Below are positions 6,256-8,731 of a DNA stretch of 8,731 nt, piece after piece; positions within the stretch are counted from its first letter, which is position 1, and each line of letters begins with the position of its first letter. The notes below the pieces were generated by a model that was not told where the DNA came from, did no database searches, and saw only the letters and a list, made by a program, of their open reading frames with translations. The DNA comes from an uncultured Prevotella sp. GTDB taxonomy: Bacteria; Bacteroidota; Bacteroidia; Bacteroidales; Bacteroidaceae. A program made the translations under genes and the position numbers. The DNA lies in NCBI GenBank assembly GCA_905210845.1, contig CAJLYG010000134.1, forward strand, positions 1-8,731. Reading direction: 5' to 3'.

Positions 6256-6729
6256 ATGGATAAGATTGACAATCTTGACAAGAAAATTTTAAGCATACTT
6301 TCTAAGAATGCACGTATCCCGTTTAAGGATGTCGCCGCAGAATGTAATGTATCCCGTGCAGCTATCCATCAGCGCGTACAACACCTGATGGAAAACGGCA
6401 TCATAACGGGCAGTGGCTTTGATGTAAACCCCAAAAGCCTCGGATATTCCACCTGCACTTATGTCGGACTGAATCTGGAGCGTGGCAGTATGTACAAGAA
6501 TGTCGTATCACGTCTTGTCAACATACCGGAAATCGTGGAATGCCATTTTACGACTGGTCCTTATACCATGCTGCTCAAACTCTATGCACGCGACAATGAG
6601 CAACTGATGGATTTGTTGAACAATAAACTGCAGAGCATTCCCGGTGTCGTTTCTACAGAAACTCTTATTTCTCTTGAGCAGAGCATTAAGCGTGAAATTC
6701 CTGTGAACATTGACGATACCGCCCAATAA
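6256..6729 (+). CDS. Lrp/AsnC-family transcriptional regulator
   Basis: 157 residues, the standard family length. The N-terminal winged helix-turn-helix starts with the signature MDKIDNLDKKILSILSKNAR. The recognition helix is in NVSRAAIHQRVQHL (31-44), followed by MENGIITGSGFDVNP. Residues from about 65 to 145 form the RAM ligand-binding and oligomerisation domain (VGLNLERG, VECHFTTGPYTMLLKL). Such proteins bind DNA as octamers or dimers and usually respond to amino acids; the ligand here is not readable. The ATG at 6256 is preferred because it starts the conserved motif and lies downstream of the promoter. It ends 5 bases before the hydrolase gene, so the two are almost certainly co-transcribed. 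Autoregulation is likely but unproven. Confidence 0.93.
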   Translation: MDKIDNLDKKILSILSKNARIPFKDVAAECNVSRAAIHQRVQHLMENGIITGSGFDVNPKSLGYSTCTYVGLNLERGSMYKNVVSRLVNIPEIVECHFTTGPYTMLLKLYARDNEQLMDLLNNKLQSIPGVVSTETLISLEQSIKREIPVNIDDTAQ

Positions 6730-6734
6730 AGCTT

Positions 6735-8321
6735 ATGGAGTCTTTCGACCTTCAGTCGCATTTAGATAAGGTCTATGCGACTTACCCGGAAGCCAGGCAT
6801 CAACCGATGATTGGCATTACTGCTAATTATGCCAATGGCGATGTAGTCTTGCATCAGCATTATTATGAACAGGTCGTGGCTGCAGGCGGCACTCCTGTGC
6901 TCATTCCGCCTATCCGAGAGAAGGATGCCATCGTCAATACCCTTGCCCATATTGATGGATTGCTATTGACAGGCGGAGCTGATTTCAATCCACTATGGAT
7001 GAAGGAAGAGCCATCTCCCCAATTGCATGGAATCAATGCTGTCCGCGATCTGCCAGAACTACTCATTACCCGCCTTGCTTACGATCGGCAAATCCCTATG
7101 TTAGGTATATGCCGGGGCATCCAAACACTGGCGATAGCCTTAGGCGGAAAAGTCAGGCAGGACATCAACGATGGCAGAAACCTCATCAAGCATAGTCAGG
7201 ATGCAGGTCGGGACGAGCCAACACATAGTATTCAAGTGGATAAGGGATCTATCTTGTATCATCTTTATCAGCAGGAAAGGATCTATGTCAATTCCTTCCA
7301 TCATCAGGCAGTAGCCGACACCGGTAGAAAGTTTCGTGCTACCGCCCAAGCTCCTGATGGCACGATCGAAGCAATGGAAAGTAGTGAGTATAAATGTATT
7401 ATGGGCGTACAATGGCATCCGGAAGACTTGAAGGAAGAAGGACTGCCTCTCTTCAAATGGTTGGTAGAGCAAGCTCACAATTTCCATGTTGCGAAACAAT
7501 TACACGAACGCATCTTGACACTCGACTCCCATTGCGACACTCCTATGTTCCTCTCCAAAGGTATACAACTGAACCGTCGGGACAATAAGATACGAGTTGA
7601 CCTGCAAAAGATGACGGAAGGTCATCAGGACGCAGTCGTCATGGCTGCATATCTACCGCAGCCAAAAATGGGGGAGACTTTCTCATCGAAGGTTCCATTT
7701 GACGTAAAAAGCCCAACGGAATATGCCGACCTTATCTTCGACAAGATTGAGGATATGGTCAAGGACAATGGAGATTATCTCAGCATAGCCCGGACTCCTG
7801 CCGATCTCTATGAAGACAAGCGGAAAGGCCGTAAGTCTATCCTATTTGGAATTGAGAATGGATTGGCACTGAATCATGATATAGCAAATGTCAAGCACTT
7901 CGCACAGCGAGGAGTGGTCTACATCACCTTATGCCACAATGGGGATAATGATATCTGTGACAGTGCCAAAGGCTGCAATACCCATAACGGTGTCAGCCAG
8001 TTTGGTGCAAGGATCATCGAAGAGATGAACAGGAATGGCATCATGGTCGACCTGAGCCATGCAAGCGAGAAGAGCTTCTATGACGCGTTGCAGATCAGCC
8101 GGACCCCTATCGTATGCAGTCATAGCAGCTGTCGAGCCCTCTGTGATCATCCTCGCAACGCAGAACTGAGAACAGAAATCGTTGAGCTGAAAAGAGACAG
8201 CAGTCCCATTCCAGAAGGTCCGAGGAAGAGCGCCGTAAATTTATTACGCAAAACTCCTACAAGAATTCCCAATCCTTGCACACTGCCAAACAATCCTGTA
8301 TATTTCAGAATATGCGAATAA
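6735..8321 (+). CDS. Gamma-glutamyl-gamma-aminobutyrate hydrolase-like / M19 dipeptidase fusion, 3'-truncated
   Basis: The open frame is 528 codons, but only the first 475 look native. Residues 24-250 are a class I glutamine-amidotransferase-like hydrolase (peptidase C26, PuuD-like): LLLTGGADFNP (76-86), nucleophile Cys126 in GICRG, His228 and Glu230 in QWHPE. Residues 258-475 are a membrane-dipeptidase-type M19 zinc peptidase: DSHCD (His266, Asp268), Glu374 in FGIENG, His442 in DLSHAS and His463 in CSHSSCR. These cover the metal ligands of renal dipeptidase. After CDHPRN (470-475) homology stops. The remaining 53 residues are antisense to a flippase gene. About 110 residues expected after this point, including the conserved catalytic Asp region, are missing. 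The first domain could still work; the peptidase probably cannot. The likely role was turnover of gamma-glutamyl or wall-derived peptides. Confidence 0.88.
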   Translation: MESFDLQSHLDKVYATYPEARHQPMIGITANYANGDVVLHQHYYEQVVAAGGTPVLIPPIREKDAIVNTLAHIDGLLLTGGADFNPLWMKEEPSPQLHGINAVRDLPELLITRLAYDRQIPMLGICRGIQTLAIALGGKVRQDINDGRNLIKHSQDAGRDEPTHSIQVDKGSILYHLYQQERIYVNSFHHQAVADTGRKFRATAQAPDGTIEAMESSEYKCIMGVQWHPEDLKEEGLPLFKWLVEQAHNFHVAKQLHERILTLDSHCDTPMFLSKGIQLNRRDNKIRVDLQKMTEGHQDAVVMAAYLPQPKMGETFSSKVPFDVKSPTEYADLIFDKIEDMVKDNGDYLSIARTPADLYEDKRKGRKSILFGIENGLALNHDIANVKHFAQRGVVYITLCHNGDNDICDSAKGCNTHNGVSQFGARIIEEMNRNGIMVDLSHASEKSFYDALQISRTPIVCSHSSCRALCDHPRNAELRTEIVELKRDSSPIPEGPRKSAVNLLRKTPTRIPNPCTLPNNPVYFRICE

Positions 8322-8344
8322 CTGTTTTCCTTTTTATCACCCAT
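8147..8344 (-). pseudogene. 5' fragment of a polysaccharide flippase (O-antigen translocase/MATE-like) gene
   Basis: From the ATG at 8344 the minus strand encodes MGDKKENSYSHILKYTGLFG, then GSVQGLGILVGVLRNKFTALFLGPSGMGLLSLFSSTISVLSSA. This resembles the first membrane helix and the LGPSGMGLLSLF motif of Wzx-like O-antigen or capsule flippases, which have about 12 helices and 400-500 residues. Homology ends near 8160. Three more codons (LRG) are read from the antisense of the dipeptidase gene before a stop at 8147-8149. Only about 63 native codons remain, so it cannot be a working transporter. An in-frame ATG at 8359 lies inside the rpsP terminator tail and is unlikely. No promoter is seen; transcription would need read-through from rpsP. 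The family call rests on the N-terminal motif only. Confidence 0.65.
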
Positions 8345-8353
8345 AATCAAAAG

Positions 8354-8398
8354 AAACAAAAAAAAGGTTGGATTTCCCGAAAGAGAAATTCAACCTTT
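8354..8398 (-). terminator. Rho-independent terminator of rpsP
   Basis: On the minus strand AAAGGTTG (8398-8391) pairs with CAACCTTT (8370-8363). An inner ATTTC/GAAAT stem extends it after one mismatch, and a T-rich run follows to 8354. It lies 36 bases after the rpsP stop. Confidence 0.85.
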
Positions 8399-8434
8399 AT
8401 ACTTTAAAATCTCAAAAGAAGATTCTGTCGAAGA

Positions 8435-8731
8435 TTAAGCCTCAGCTGGAGCCTCCTCTGCAGGAGCTTCCTCAGCAGCCTTAGCCTCTGCCTCAGCAGC
8501 AGCTGCAGCAGCCTTCTTATCAGCTACCTTCTTAGCGATTGCCTCGTTCATCTTCTTCTCAGCCTCGAGCTCCTTAGCAGCAGCTTCCTTCTTTGCCTTA
8601 GCATCGCCCTCGCGAACAGCAGAAATCTTAGCGTCCTTGCTATTCTTCCAAGCGTCGAAACGCTTCTGAGCCTCAGCATCGTCGAATGCGCCCTTCTTAA
8701 CGCCACCCTTGAGGTGCTTCATCAAGTAAAC
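8435..8731 (-). CDS. rpsP: 30S ribosomal protein S16, C-terminal part; 5' end outside window
   Basis: 98 codons are visible, entering the window at 8731 and ending at the TAA at 8437-8435. The opening VYLMKHLKGGVKKGAFDDAE matches the end of the S16 core in Bacteroidota. It is followed by the long acidic/basic extension typical of that phylum: a Lys/Ala/Glu-rich helix (KKEAAAKELEAEKK), an alanine-rich run and a final EEAPAEEAPAEA. S16 is an assembly protein of the small ribosomal subunit; the extension is likely helical or disordered on the surface. The TTG at 8725 is an internal Leu codon, not a start. Its terminator lies directly before the flippase fragment. Confidence 0.93.
   Translation of the reverse strand, partial: VYLMKHLKGGVKKGAFDDAEAQKRFDAWKNSKDAKISAVREGDAKAKKEAAAKELEAEKKMNEAIAKKVADKKAAAAAAEAEAKAAEEAPAEEAPAEA

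Noticed and set aside
8160..8321. Residues 476-528 of the hydrolase frame as a novel C-terminal domain
   Set aside because: The stretch is simply the complement of a recognisable flippase N-terminus, and its translation is unstructured and unlike M19 C-termini.
8435..8560. Ala/Glu-rich repeats as a separate repetitive protein or coding repeat element
   Set aside because: They are in frame with ribosomal protein S16 and match the known long tail of Bacteroidota S16.

Overview
The window looks like a chromosomal segment from a Bacteroidota gut-type bacterium, most likely Bacteroidales and Bacteroides-like. Four things point there: a SecDF C-terminus, a ribosomal protein S16 with a long Ala/Glu/Lys-rich tail, tandem FKBP-type prolyl isomerases, and promoters that fit the Bacteroides -7 consensus TAnnTTTG with little Shine-Dalgarno signal. 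Genus and species cannot be fixed from the sequence alone. Most genes are household or envelope genes. I find no CRISPR array, transposase, integrase or complete defence system.

Layout. (1) 1-851, +: the SecF-like end of a SecDF export motor, followed by a strong hairpin (871-903) shared with the convergent gene. (2) 954-3453, -: reading along the minus strand, a Sir2 deacylase, an outer-membrane beta-barrel protein with its own promoter and a striking inverted repeat, tRNA-Arg(CCT) with a consensus promoter, and an ADP-ribosylglycohydrolase. (3) 3454-3576: divergent promoter region. (4) 3577-6091, +: three FKBP-type peptidyl-prolyl isomerases in a row (cytoplasmic, lipoprotein, secreted with a basic tail), closed by a terminator at 6104-6132. 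(5) 6182-8159, +: a consensus promoter, an Lrp/AsnC regulator, and 5 bases later a two-domain hydrolase (class I glutamine-amidotransferase-like gamma-glutamyl hydrolase fused to an M19 dipeptidase). (6) 8160-8344, -: only the first ~63 codons of a polysaccharide flippase-like protein. (7) 8354-8731, -: the terminator and C-terminal part of rpsP.

How the parts may work together. The FKBP operon and SecDF both serve protein export and folding in the envelope. Sir2 makes O-acyl-ADP-ribose from NAD, and some ADP-ribosylglycohydrolases act on that product, so the minus-strand group may hold a loose NAD/ADP-ribose link (inference). The Lrp-hydrolase pair suggests amino-acid-responsive control of peptide or gamma-glutamyl turnover.

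The most unusual point is the junction near 8160. The M19 domain stops after its CDHPRN motif and runs straight into the antisense strand of a decapitated flippase gene, so two convergent genes have both lost their 3' ends. This is either a real deletion or rearrangement, or an assembly join. I did not find a convincing undescribed system. The best leads are this junction, the promoter-embedded inverted repeat at 2669-2717, and the graded FKBP triplet.
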